DNA of 64,000 nt from Nostoc sp. NIES-3756 (GCF_001548375.1 NZ_AP017296.1:372001-436000), one strand, 5' to 3'; counted from the stretch's first letter, positions 34,260 to 43,236 are shown. Notes: generated by a model from the sequence alone, not told the origin. Numbers and translations are program-made.

Positions 34260-35612
34260 ATGCACCAAGTAAATTATTTAACTATTATACTTTTAATTAC
34301 TGGAATAATTGTACCTGTATCAGCACAAACTGAAACTATTCATGTAGTTCAAACTCCTAGAAATATTAGATTTAAACCTCCAAAAGCTCAACTATCAGTA
34401 AAAAGTGATGTTATAGCTGTTCAAGAAGAAAGTTGGAAAAAAGATTATGAAAAATATTTAGAATATGATTTTAACCAAGCAATCATGGGTGCTAACTCTG
34501 TGAGGAAAGTTTTACAGAAAATTACTAATGAAACTGGTAAAAAATCTGCTGTTGTTTATCTCATTCCAGGAGAAAGCGAATTAGAAATTATTTTAGTCAA
34601 ATCTAATCAAGAGCCAATCCGTAAGACTATATCAGCTGCTAATCGTCAGAATCTCATCAAGGTGGTTAAAAAATTTCAAAGTGAAATCAATGATATTAAA
34701 CAAGTTGACAATCAAAATTATTTAGCTGATGCACAACAGCTTTATCAATGGTTGATTGCTCCCATTGCACAAGATTTGCAAGCTGAAAATATAGATACAT
34801 TACTTTTTTGTGTTGGTGTTGGTTTGCGTTCTTTACCGTTTTCGGCTTTGCATGATGGTAAGCAATTTCTGGTGGAAAAGTATAGTACAAGCTTAATTCC
34901 TGCTTTCAGTCTCACAAACACTCGTTATACAGATATTCGTAATTCCCCAGTTTTAGCAATGGGAGCCTCCCAATTCCAAAACTTGGAACCTTTGCCGTCT
35001 GTACCTGTGGAGTTATCGACAATTGTGCAGAACAAAGGGGGTAGTAATTTTCTCAACGATAAATTTACTGTGGATAATTTGCGATCGCAACGGCAACAGC
35101 AATTCTACAAAATTGTTCACTTGGCAACTCACGGGGTCTTTACATCAGGCGCAGTGAGCAATTCCTATATTCAATTTTGGAATACAAGGGTGCGTTTAAA
35201 CCAGTTACGCAATTTGCAATTAAATACTCCCCCTGTAGATTTATTAGTTCTGAGTGCTTGTCAAACCGCCTTAGGGGATGAAGAAGCAGAATTAGGCTTT
35301 TCTGGGTTGGCTCTGGAGGCAGGAGCTAAATCAGCAATAGGTAGTCTGTGGTCTGTGAGTGATGTCGGTACTTTAGCCTTGATGACAGAATTTTATAGCC
35401 AATTGAATACATTACCTATCAAAGCAGATGCTTTAAGACAAGCACAAATAATAATGCTTCATAAACAAATTCAAATTAGGCAAGGACAACTACAGCAACT
35501 GAGGTCAAGCAGAAAAATACCCTTACCACCGGAAATGGCAAAAATTGGAGATTTTGATCTATCCCATCCATATTATTGGGCAGCTTTTACCATGATTGGC
35601 AGCCCTTGGTAG
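34260..35612 (+). CDS. Secreted CHAT-domain caspase-like protein
   Basis: A 450-residue protein with a signal peptide (about 5-22, ending PVSAQ), a mature N-terminus carrying NIRFKPPKAQL, a helical region, and a CHAT peptidase domain from about residue 150. The catalytic dyad is visible: His in HLATHGVF and Cys in LSACQTALGD, with GLALEAGAKSAIGSLWSV after it. CHAT proteases are caspase relatives. Most are cytoplasmic and linked to NTPases or TPRs, so export of a complete CHAT domain is notable. It probably acts in the periplasm. It is the last gene of the run, next to the MinD-like ATPase. Confidence 0.87.
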   Translation: MHQVNYLTIILLITGIIVPVSAQTETIHVVQTPRNIRFKPPKAQLSVKSDVIAVQEESWKKDYEKYLEYDFNQAIMGANSVRKVLQKITNETGKKSAVVYLIPGESELEIILVKSNQEPIRKTISAANRQNLIKVVKKFQSEINDIKQVDNQNYLADAQQLYQWLIAPIAQDLQAENIDTLLFCVGVGLRSLPFSALHDGKQFLVEKYSTSLIPAFSLTNTRYTDIRNSPVLAMGASQFQNLEPLPSVPVELSTIVQNKGGSNFLNDKFTVDNLRSQRQQQFYKIVHLATHGVFTSGAVSNSYIQFWNTRVRLNQLRNLQLNTPPVDLLVLSACQTALGDEEAELGFSGLALEAGAKSAIGSLWSVSDVGTLALMTEFYSQLNTLPIKADALRQAQIIMLHKQIQIRQGQLQQLRSSRKIPLPPEMAKIGDFDLSHPYYWAAFTMIGSPW

Positions 35613-35958
35613 GTAAGCCAAGTATTTGGTGTTAAAGAAACTCGCAGGCAATACAGTTGGCAGCAAAAGTTGCCAAGAACCATCTTTTCCTTTAAGTGAC
35701 ATAAATCCAAGGCATAAGTTGTCAAAATCGGACAACTTATGGCTAAAGTCACACCTACCCCTACAAACAGCCCGTAACAAAAAATAAGAGACCCTTATCT
35801 TTTGTCCGATATAAACTACGATTAAAACACAGGATTTTTGACAATACCGATTTTCAGACATCTTGTGTCAGTTGCTGACTTATTGAAATAACTCAAAGTC
35901 TTTACGGGGAATGTAGCGTATTTGCGTGGGCATTTGCCTATACTTTTAGCCCATACCT
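35613..35958. other. Spacer with a strong hairpin
   Basis: About 345 bases with no credible gene. At 35713-35741 CATAAGTTGTC and GACAACTTATG form 11-bp perfect arms around a 7-base loop, a strong hairpin about 100 bases after the CHAT gene. No T-run follows. A weaker hairpin (ATAAG-AGACC-CTTAT) lies near 35784-35798. Confidence 0.6.
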
Positions 35959-36043
35959 TATATTAGCTAGCGTGGCAAAACTTACTAGAGAGGAGCAGAA
36001 ATCCTGTAATCTTGAGCTAGTAGCGAAATAATAGTGCAAAAAC

Positions 36044-36773
36044 TTGGTAAGAAAAAGTTTAAAACCAGAGGCAACATCGTTTGAAGTACTTGATTGTGTT
36101 CAAAAAAAATGCCCTTCGTGCGGTCAAGCAATGTGGAATGAATACAATAATCCTCGACATATAAGAACGTTAAATGGAGTAGTAGAACTACAGCTAAAAA
36201 TTCGTCGATGTCAAAATAAGCTAGAGCGGTAAAACTTGCTAGAGTAGATTTTTAATGATTGAAATAGGCGTAAATAGGTAAACCAAAATTTTCAATAATA
36301 ACGAATTTACTAGGTTTAAGTTTTTGCTCTAGCTAGCTTTGCCACGCTAGAAAATAAGTCATGTTTGCGGTACAAAAAAGCATATCGACCAGAGCAAGAA
36401 GGTTCCTTAGCTCTACCACAAAGCGAATTTGGTTTGGATGTGATTGCTTATATAGGAGCATTACGCTACCAGGAACATAGAAGCGTTCCCCAAATACACG
36501 CTCACCTTGAATTAAAAAGCATATGTATAAGTCAACGAACGGTCACGCACCTAATTGACAGATATGACGAGTTACTTTCTTTATGGCTAAAAGACCAGAA
36601 AAGGTTAAAAGCAATAGTGGCTAATCAAGGACGAGTGATATTAGCTATTGATGGAATGCAACCAGAAATTGGACATGAGGTATTATGGGTAATTCGAGAT
36701 TGCTTATCAGGAGAAATTTTACTAGCTAAAACCTTATTATCATCAAGAAATGAAGATTTAGTGGCGTTATTAT
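36044..36773 (+). pseudogene. Transposase gene split by a MITE and truncated at its 3' end
   Basis: The first part (TTG 36044 to 36220) encodes a Zn-ribbon-like start with CPSCG and RRCQNK. After removal of the 130-bp MITE plus one duplicated AAAATAAG, translation continues in frame as RRCQNKSCLRYKKAYRPEQEG, completing a second Cys pair, and runs through VILAIDGMQPEIG, whose Asp could be the first DDE residue. The gene ends at 36773, where the second MITE begins, so the C-terminal catalytic residues are missing. In-frame rejoining shows that the gene was intact before the MITE landed. Confidence 0.85.
36221..36350 (+). mobile_element. 130-bp MITE, copy 1, with AAAATAAG target duplication
   Basis: Begins CTAGAGCGGTAAAACTTGCT and ends CTAGCTTTGCCACGCTAG, giving imperfect terminal repeats of about 24 bp. 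AAAATAAG flanks it on both sides (36213-36220, 36351-36358). By eye it is base-for-base identical to 36774-36903. Its ends match those of the host element, so it is probably an internally deleted derivative of that element mobilised by the same transposase. Confidence 0.9.
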
Positions 36774-36903
36774 CTAGAGCGGTAAAACTTGCTAGAGTAG
36801 ATTTTTAATGATTGAAATAGGCGTAAATAGGTAAACCAAAATTTTCAATAATAACGAATTTACTAGGTTTAAGTTTTTGCTCTAGCTAGCTTTGCCACGC
36901 TAG
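36774..36903 (+). mobile_element. 130-bp MITE, copy 2, forming the right end of the host element
   Basis: Identical to copy 1. Its left flank is transposase sequence with no duplication of the right flank, and its right end is the true right end of the 937-bp element, judged by the outer TATATTAG duplication. Recombination between a MITE and the parental right end, with loss of the transposase 3' part, would explain this. Confidence 0.85.
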
Positions 36904-36911
36904 TATATTAG

Positions 36912-37641
36912 CTGTTCATTAGCATCAATATCTGCATTTTGGTTAATCCTTTACATAACGTATTAATCTGCACGGTTTACCTTGTTTGAGTTCGCATCTA
37001 GGTAACGTTCACTGATCGTCTAAATAAGTTACAACTGCAAACATGGTGTCACTTTTTGGCTACATTCTGGCGATCAGCTACGCTCTTGCGTTACGCCATC
37101 GCAATAGAATTAGCATTTTATCGCTTAGAGGTTTGCTTTACTCAGCTTGATGTATGAATTGAGTCAGTAAAATGTTTGTTCACCGTAGTATATAGGTATT
37201 GTCTAGGTAAATAAATTTGTTTTTAGATAACGCTTTAAGCTTATTTTACCTAGACAAAATTTTAATTTAATAAACTGTATATTTTTAAGCTAAGTTAGTT
37301 AGCTTAAATTTCTTCTCTAGGTAACATCTAGGTATTGTCTAGGTTAGACAAAACTATAGGCATTTAAGGCATCACTGTGCCAGAATGTACATTAAAAAAT
37401 ATTTGTCAGTTTTCAACAATTACTGTCAAGTCACTCGGTTTTTTGGCTCTTGTGCCATTAGAGTTATGCTCTAGCTCCTCAAATTCCAGTTTTAAATAAT
37501 TATTGTCCTCTTCACCTATAAAAACGAGGCTAATTATCTACCAGAATTTCGCAGTTAAATCGTGAAATGCTGAAACAGCAAGCGTCTTCAACTATACTTT
37601 GGGCAGGGTGGTTTATAGGAGAGCGATCGCGCCCGTGGCTC
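36912..37641. other. Gene-free stretch with TCTAGGTA repeats
   Basis: About 730 bases without a credible reading frame. TCTAGGTA occurs repeatedly (near 36998, 37202, 37316, 37328, 37338), partly as an inverted pair at 37199-37257. A HIP1 site (GCGATCGC) lies near 37623. I see no promoter or gene that explains the conservation of the TCTAGGTA motif. Confidence 0.5.
37199..37257. repeat. Inverted repeat TTGTCTAGGTAAATAA / TTATTTTACCTAGACAA
   Basis: Arms of about 16-17 bases with a single insertion, separated by 26 bases. It could fold as a cruciform or be a small mobile repeat. Further single copies of the core CTAGGTA follow downstream. Confidence 0.7.
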
Positions 37642-37792
37642 ATATCTTGCACCAGGCGGCTGGAAGTCGCACCTACACAGGCAAAACCCACACAGGTGGG
37701 TTTCAAATCCTTGATTTTGCATTAGTCTGCGTAGGCGGACGCGCGTTTGTATAGCTGCGATTTTTAATCGCTAAGGCTAAGTGCAAGATGTG
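37642..37792. repeat. Structured multi-hairpin block bounded by ATCTTGCAC / GTGCAAGAT
   Basis: The outer arms ATATCTTGCAC (37642-37652) and GTGCAAGATGTG (37781-37792) pair with one mismatch. Inside are AAACCCAC-ACAG-GTGGGTTT (37684-37703) and GCGATT-TTT-AATCGC (37757-37771). The nested arrangement resembles a folded RNA or a composite palindromic repeat. It lies between gene ends, so a non-coding RNA is possible but unproven. Confidence 0.55.
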
Positions 37793-37795
37793 TGT

Positions 37796-37836
37796 CAAGA
37801 AAAACCCTACCACTTACTAAGTCAGGAGGTAGGGTT
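37796..37836 (-). terminator. Rho-independent terminator of the FG-GAP gene
   Basis: Read on the minus strand, AACCCTACC and GGTAGGGTT form a 9-bp stem with a 16-base loop, followed by TTTTTCTT. It sits 65 bases after the stop codon of the minus-strand gene ending at 37901. Confidence 0.85.
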
Positions 37837-37900
37837 AAAATTATTCACAATCAAAGCTATGTCAAACAGACTTTGCCCCAATTTAAAATCCAAAATGGTA

Positions 37901-40303
37901 TTAGGTATTTACAGTCAATTTAACTTGAACAATTAAATCGTTGTAATCCTGATCGCCGCCTCCTACCATATCCTCAAAACCAAAGCAGTTATTCCCTAGT
38001 AAGCGCACGTGATTGTTTTTGCCAGAATTACCATTTATAAATGGAGAGAAAACAGTCATTTCATTGGAAGTACTACTTAAAATTGTTTCTACAGTCGAAT
38101 TTACAATGATAAAAGGTGCAAACAACCAACCTGCTTCAAAGTTACCAGTGAAAGTTGCTTTACCTTGGTTGTTCACTTTCAAGTCAATACCTTCAACGCG
38201 GGAACTAAGCATTGCCTTGAGATAGCCGGCATCGCCCGGACGCACATCAACAATGCCATTGCCATCGCTATCAATACCACCATCTTCATCACTTACTTTA
38301 TAAAAGCCAACTAAGTTGTCGTAACGAGCTTCTCTGTTGACAATAAACTCTGCTTTTACCTGGGTTTTGACTTCTCGTAAATCGATGAGTTCTCCTTGAT
38401 GCTTACCTTGTAAACCTATACCTGGAGGTATCTTTTCATTGGTTTCTTTGATCTTAATCTTAAAATCGCTGCCACCAATAGATGCACCTTTCCAAGTCAA
38501 GGAAAAGCCTTCAATTTCTGAGCTTTCTACTTGCACATTTGTAGAAGAGGAAAAGATAACTTCCGAGAAAGAAGTTTCTCCTGACAGCACAGCATAAGTG
38601 GTGCTGTTGCGTATCATGAAGAATCGCAGGTTTGCGCCGGAGTCAAATTCTAATAAATTTGACAAGTCAGAGGGATTAAAATCAGTGGGTGCATTAGCAA
38701 TGGCCGAGCAAATTATCTTGGAACGTTTCAAGGCTGCTTCAGCGTAACCTACTGCATTTGGAGAAATACCATCAATGGTACCTTCGGCATCGTCAACGAT
38801 AAATACACCAATTTCGTTGACTACTTTAGAAGTGCTGCTTTCAATTTTAATTGAGAGTTTGGCTTTGCCGCCTTTAACTTTACTTTTGACAGTAAAGATA
38901 TTCTGAGTAATGTTTATGAACTCAACACTCGTAGTTATTTGGTTAGCAACACCAAACCCCAGTTCGTTAACATTGATAGCCAACTCCTTATCATAAGCAA
39001 GTCCTCCACTATCAGTTGTGCGGACGCGGATATTGTAGGTAGATTTAGTTAATTCAGATTTAATAATCAGGTGATCGCCTTCGATGATGAATGTATCATT
39101 ATCAGTGTCGCCACTGCCTTTAACTAAAGTGTAAGTGTGCTTGTCGTTTTTGTCTGAGTCAGTAGTCTTGAAGACACAGATGGCTTTTTCATTATCATCG
39201 TCATCATCGTCATCACCACTGCCATCGTCATCGCCACCGAGCGCACTAAATATTAAATCTGTGGGGGCAAAGTTATAAAATAGCACCGAGACTTCATTAC
39301 TATCAGCGTTTGCTACCACCAAGTCAAGTTTTTGATCGCCGTTCAAGTCTCCCGCAGCAGTGTAAGCCGCAGATGTTCCGACAGTGAAATCGGTAGCGGT
39401 GCCAAAACCACCATTACCATCGTTCAACAAGACTGAAACGTTTTTGGCATTCCCATCTTTTGCCACTACCAAGTCAAGTTTGCCGTCACCGTTTATGTCT
39501 TCCAAAACGACAGAATTAGAATTTGTCCCGACAGTGAAATCGGTAGCGGTGCCAAAACCACCATTACCATCATTCAACAGCACTGAAACTTGGTCAGAGC
39601 CATAATTCGCCACCACCAAGTCAAGTTTGTTGTCACCATCTATATCTCCTATTGCCATAGCAGTAGGGTCGTCTCCAACGGTAAAATCGGTAGCAGTACC
39701 AAAACTGCCATTACCATCGTTTAATAGTAGTGAAACGTTGTCATCATCAGCGTTTGCCACTACTAAATCAAGTTTGTTGTCACCGTTTATATCTCCTAAT
39801 GCGATCGCAGAGGGATTCATCCCGGCTGTGAAATTAGTAACAGCACCAAAACCGCCATTACCATTGTTTAATAGTAGTGAAACGTTGTCATTATCAGCGT
39901 TTGCTACTACTAAGTCCAGCTTGTTATCACCATTGATGTCTCCCAATGCAACAGCAGAAGGCTTCATCCCAACTGTGAAATTAGTAGCAGAGGCAAAACT
40001 GCCATCACCATTACTCAAAAGCACTGAAACATTGTTACTGTCAGCATTTGCTACTACTAAGTCCAGCTTGTTATCACTGTTGATGTCTGCTGAGGTCATG
40101 AAAACTGGATTGGTTCCAACTGTGAAGTTAGTAGAAGTGCCAAAACCATCATTGCCATCATTCAACAAGACTGAAACATTGTTATCAGTAGCGTTTGCTA
40201 CCGCTAAATCAAGTTTGCCGTCACCATTTAAGTCTTTTACTACGATGGAAGAAGGGCCGGAACCGACTGTAAATCTGTTGCCACCTGAAAATAATACGCT
40301 CAT
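37901..40303 (-). CDS. FG-GAP/VCBS repeat protein with C-terminal DUF4114 domain
   Basis: An 800-residue protein. Residues 1-345 hold about seven repeats of 48 residues with the FG-GAP signature (DINGDNKLDLVVANADSNNVSVLL), likely a Ca-binding beta-propeller. An acidic run (GDDDGSGDDDDDDDNE) and a cadherin-like segment follow at about 350-450. Two DUF4114-like regions come later; the last carries FGFEDMVGGGDQDYNDL. No signal peptide is seen, as in proteins exported by type I secretion. The DNA repeats are strongly periodic, which creates a long antisense open frame that is not a gene. It has its own terminator and stands alone between mobile-element debris. Confidence 0.88.
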   Translation of the reverse strand: MSVLFSGGNRFTVGSGPSSIVVKDLNGDGKLDLAVANATDNNVSVLLNDGNDGFGTSTNFTVGTNPVFMTSADINSDNKLDLVVANADSNNVSVLLSNGDGSFASATNFTVGMKPSAVALGDINGDNKLDLVVANADNDNVSLLLNNGNGGFGAVTNFTAGMNPSAIALGDINGDNKLDLVVANADDDNVSLLLNDGNGSFGTATDFTVGDDPTAMAIGDIDGDNKLDLVVANYGSDQVSVLLNDGNGGFGTATDFTVGTNSNSVVLEDINGDGKLDLVVAKDGNAKNVSVLLNDGNGGFGTATDFTVGTSAAYTAAGDLNGDQKLDLVVANADSNEVSVLFYNFAPTDLIFSALGGDDDGSGDDDDDDDNEKAICVFKTTDSDKNDKHTYTLVKGSGDTDNDTFIIEGDHLIIKSELTKSTYNIRVRTTDSGGLAYDKELAINVNELGFGVANQITTSVEFINITQNIFTVKSKVKGGKAKLSIKIESSTSKVVNEIGVFIVDDAEGTIDGISPNAVGYAEAALKRSKIICSAIANAPTDFNPSDLSNLLEFDSGANLRFFMIRNSTTYAVLSGETSFSEVIFSSSTNVQVESSEIEGFSLTWKGASIGGSDFKIKIKETNEKIPPGIGLQGKHQGELIDLREVKTQVKAEFIVNREARYDNLVGFYKVSDEDGGIDSDGNGIVDVRPGDAGYLKAMLSSRVEGIDLKVNNQGKATFTGNFEAGWLFAPFIIVNSTVETILSSTSNEMTVFSPFINGNSGKNNHVRLLGNNCFGFEDMVGGGDQDYNDLIVQVKLTVNT

Positions 40304-41061
40304 AATTTCTTTTACGAATAGTGTTTTGGCTTCCTCACACTTGTTTCTTGAGAGATAACAAAATAGTTAGCAAAGGTAATATTCTTTATCGGAATAATGA
40401 GGAATACATCACACAGCTTATTGTGTAAAATAAATAAATACCTCAGTTTATTTACTGATGAATTCTATAAGTTAAAGTTCTGTAAAGACCCTTATAGTAA
40501 GCAATGCGATATTTCATCATTGATCGACGCGAGCGCATATACATTAATTGAGATGTTTTGAATAGAACATCTCTACGGCATAAGCTTAATAAGCGACACT
40601 GTTTGTTTTCAAAAAGGTAAGAAAAATTGTGGTTAATTTCTATCAAACACCGAAATTACCACTACCACCATCACTTGTAGGTTAAGAAATCAGTTCTTTT
40701 ACTGAGTACACAGTTACTCAACGAATGCTGCGATCGCCCGCATAATTGTGGTTGAAAATAATTAGGATGTATGCGATGTAACAAACTTTTTAGTTCCTAC
40801 TAGCGATAAATAAGTAAGATATTTTATCAAAGCGTTTAGTATTAAATGAAGATAATTTTTGGACATCACCATTAGGAGAAAAAATCTTACTCTTAAACAA
40901 AGAAAATGAAAAAGACCAGAACTTAGTTAAATTAGCAGTTTGCAGATTATTAAAAATTTTTCAAAACACTGAAAAATAATTTGTAAAGAGTAGATAGTAT
41001 TTCTGTACTAAAATAAATGTATCCACCAGTTTATAATAGTGTGCGGCATTTTTGACACCCA
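40304..41061. other. Spacer with a short gene remnant
   Basis: About 760 bases. Apart from the remnant frame at 40818-40979, I see no gene. TATAAT at 41032-41037 lies 25 bases before the RecD2-like start and may be a promoter -10 element, but no good -35 is visible. Confidence 0.5.
40818..40979 (+). pseudogene. 3' remnant of an unidentified gene
   Basis: An open frame without ATG (DILSKRLVLNEDNFWTSPL..., ending FQNTEK, TAA 40977-40979). Charged, codon-like composition and a clean end suggest a decayed 3' fragment. I do not recognise it. Confidence 0.35.
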
Positions 41062-42101
41062 ATGTCCACTCTACCAACAGCACAACAAACCCAAGCACAA
41101 CCTCACTACGAAACCATCACCGGGGTAGTCGAACGCCTGACTTTCCACTCAGAGGAATCAGGTTACACAGTCGCACGCCTAACCCGCTCTCGCTCCACCG
41201 ACCTCACCACCATCGTCGGTAACTTCGCCAATATCCAGCCTGGGCAAACGCTACAGCTAACAGGCTTCTGGAAAGACCATCCGCAGTATGGCCCACAATT
41301 TAATGTCACTAACTACCACGAAACCAAACCAGCTACACTCACTGGAATTGAGAAATATCTTGGCAGTGGACTAATAAAAGGGGTAGGCCCAGTTACAGCA
41401 AGACGTATCGTTGCACATTTCGGGTTAGAAACACTCGATATCATCGAAAACCAGATTGACCGCCTTATCGAAGTACAAGGCATCGCCAAGAAACGCATCA
41501 AGCTAATCAAGAATGCCTGGGAGACGCAAAAGGCGATAAAAGAGGTGATGGTGTTCCTGCAAACTCACGGAGTTTCTACAACATACGCCGTCAAAATATA
41601 TAAACAATATCAAGATCAGGCGATCGTCACCGTCACCGCGAACCCGTACCAACTAGCAACCGACATCTACGGCATCGGCTTTCTCACTGCTGACAAGATT
41701 GCGCGTAACCTGGGCGTACCAACAAGCTCAGAGTTTCGATACAGCGCTGGAATCATCCACGCATTGAGTGAAGCAGCCGAAGATGGACACTGCTATGTCC
41801 CCCAGCCGGAACTCATTGAGAAAGTTACCAAGCTGCTGACAACCGATGACCATCAGCCGACAGAGGAAGCGATCGCCCTCATTATCAAAGATATGACAAC
41901 CAAGGAAGAACTAGTTAGAGAATTTGTCAGGGACAGCTATGGGGAGAAATTATTACTTTGTTATAAGCCGACGTTCTTCCACACAGAACAAAACCTTGCA
42001 CAGTTGATATCTCGACGGTTACGCCAGCCAGTGACACAAGATATCCCTCGTGTCCGTGCATGGCTAGACCGCTTCATGTCCAGCCGCAAAATCCAGCTAT
42101 A
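41062..42101 (+). pseudogene. recD2: RecD2-like helicase, N-terminal part only
   Basis: The first 345 residues follow the RecD2 N-terminal pattern: TGVVERLTFHSEESGYTVARL (OB-type), IKGVGPVTARRIVAHFG, ITANPYQLATDIYGIGFLTADKIA (helix-hairpin-helix region), and RVRAWLDRFMSSRKIQL, which in RecD2 leads directly into the first helicase domain with its Walker A. At about 42101 the reading continues into antisense transposon DNA (YIPLALIFLPLRRS...) to a stop at 42261. All ATPase motifs are therefore lost, and the helicase cannot work. Truncation was probably by insertion of the IS701-type element and later deletion. Confidence 0.88.
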
Positions 42102-42446
42102 TATTCCTTTGGCCTTAATTTTCTTGCCTTTACGACGTTCAATCGTATCATCTATTCCCATGATGATTGGCCCAGTTCGTAAAAACACTGTTACCATGAG
42201 CATTAATAAAATTCGGCTTGCTTCCAAACCTGACCACACTGCGCGATTTAATACACGATGATAATTTTGGAAGTGTTCCTCCTGATTTAGTCCCATCACT
42301 ACCAGTACCGAAGTAATGGTACGTTTACCTGTTGTTAAAATCGCTCCCATTACCAAAGTTTGGACATGACTCCAGACGGGCTTGGTAAAAATTGCTGCAA
42401 ACGGCAGCAAGATACTGGCAATTTCAACTGGTATTGTTGTATTCAT
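42101..42446 (-). pseudogene. IS701-type transposase, N-terminal fragment
   Basis: ATG 42446 starts MNTTIPVEIASILLPFAAIF, followed by VWSHVQTLVMGAILTTGKRT, HFQNYHRVLNRAVWSGLEASR and IMGIDDTIERRKGKKIKAKG, a pattern of IS701/DDE_5-like transposases; the Asp pair in IDDT is probably the first catalytic residue. It breaks off after about 115 residues at the junction with the RecD2-like gene. No terminal repeat is left on the truncated side. Confidence 0.82.
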
Positions 42447-42679
42447 GGGAAGATACACACAATTATCCTTCAGTCTTAGTTTATTGCGCGCGTCACCAGT
42501 ATTCACCAAGATTGTATTTTAATGTTATGTATGCAGCAAAACCCATATCTTTTAGCGGTCGCCTACCCTTGTGATGACCCGAAGGTCAAAATGGATAAAG
42601 TCGAGCTATTATGATGTCTGGATTGTTAGCGATCGCAGAAAAATGACGCAGAGGCGATTCTCCTGGGGAGACGCTACGC

Positions 42680-43087
42680 GAACGTACTTTTGACAAGGTA
42701 AGCCTTTCGGATGGCGTTTGGGTAGGAATTGCTCAAGCCTTTGCCTTAATTCCCGGCGTTTCTCGCTCCGGTTCTACCCTCACAGCCGCGATGTTTTTGG
42801 GTATGGAACGAGAAACATCAGCTCGATTTTCTTTCCTGTTGGGTTTACCAGCAGTGATTTTGGCGGGTGCTGTATAACTCCACACCCTCTTCAAAGCGGG
42901 GTTAGGTGCATCTGGCTGGTTAACTCTATTAGTAGGTTTAGTTTCTGCTAGTATTTCCGCCTTTGTGGCAATTTGGGGACTTCTACACTACTTAGAAAAA
43001 CACAGCACTTGGATTTTTGTATTTTACCGTTTTGCGATGGGAATATTTTTAATATTTGCTGTCATGAATAGTTGGTTACAAAATTGA
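42680..43087 (+). pseudogene. uppP: Undecaprenyl-diphosphatase (uppP/bacA) 3' fragment with an in-frame stop
   Basis: The frame reads [20 protein letters not shown] then [21 protein letters not shown], the family's PGxSRSG catalytic motif. It meets TAA at 42875-42877 and continues with LHTLFKAGLGASGWLTLLVG and membrane segments to a normal C-terminus (MNSWLQN, TGA 43085-43087). The 5' half of the gene is absent. The 5' junction lies in a GGAGACGCTACGCGAACG dispersed repeat, so recombination at such a repeat may have cut it. A functional copy presumably exists elsewhere. Confidence 0.9.
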
Positions 43088-43236
43088 TATTGCTTGGAAC
43101 TGGGTGTGTTAGTTATCAGTGAACATAACCTGATAACTGATAACTAACACAAGTGACAGTTATTTTTGAGAATCTTTTGTTATAAAGACAACATTGAAGT
43201 CAGATTTGGCAATATTAATAAGCAAGTGTTTTGTAT

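Larger units (their letters stand above)
35967..36903 (+). mobile_element. Insertion element with 8-bp target duplication, carrying nested 130-bp MITEs
   Basis: The left end CTAGCGTGGCAAAACTTACT (AGAG next) faces the right end, whose complement is CTAGCGTGGCAAAGCTAGCT (AGAG next). TATATTAG stands directly outside both ends (35959-35966 and 36904-36911), which is a clear 8-bp target-site duplication. Inside are a transposase gene split by one MITE (36221-36350) and a second identical MITE that supplies the right end (36774-36903). An 8-bp duplication and a Zn-binding transposase N-terminus would fit ISL3-like elements, but I do not claim a family. Confidence 0.88.

Noticed and set aside
35559..35861. 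100-codon minus-strand frame at the end of the CHAT gene
   Set aside because: Covers the strong hairpin at 35713-35741 and the 3' end of a real gene; no motif.
37690..37715. GTTTCAAATCC resembling a tRNA T-arm
   Set aside because: It is part of the AAACCCAC/GTGGGTTT hairpin; the other arms are missing.
39627..40358. 243-codon plus-strand frame opposite the FG-GAP gene
   Set aside because: It is the antisense of highly periodic 144-base repeats; the minus-strand frame has the FG-GAP motif, terminator and DUF4114 end.
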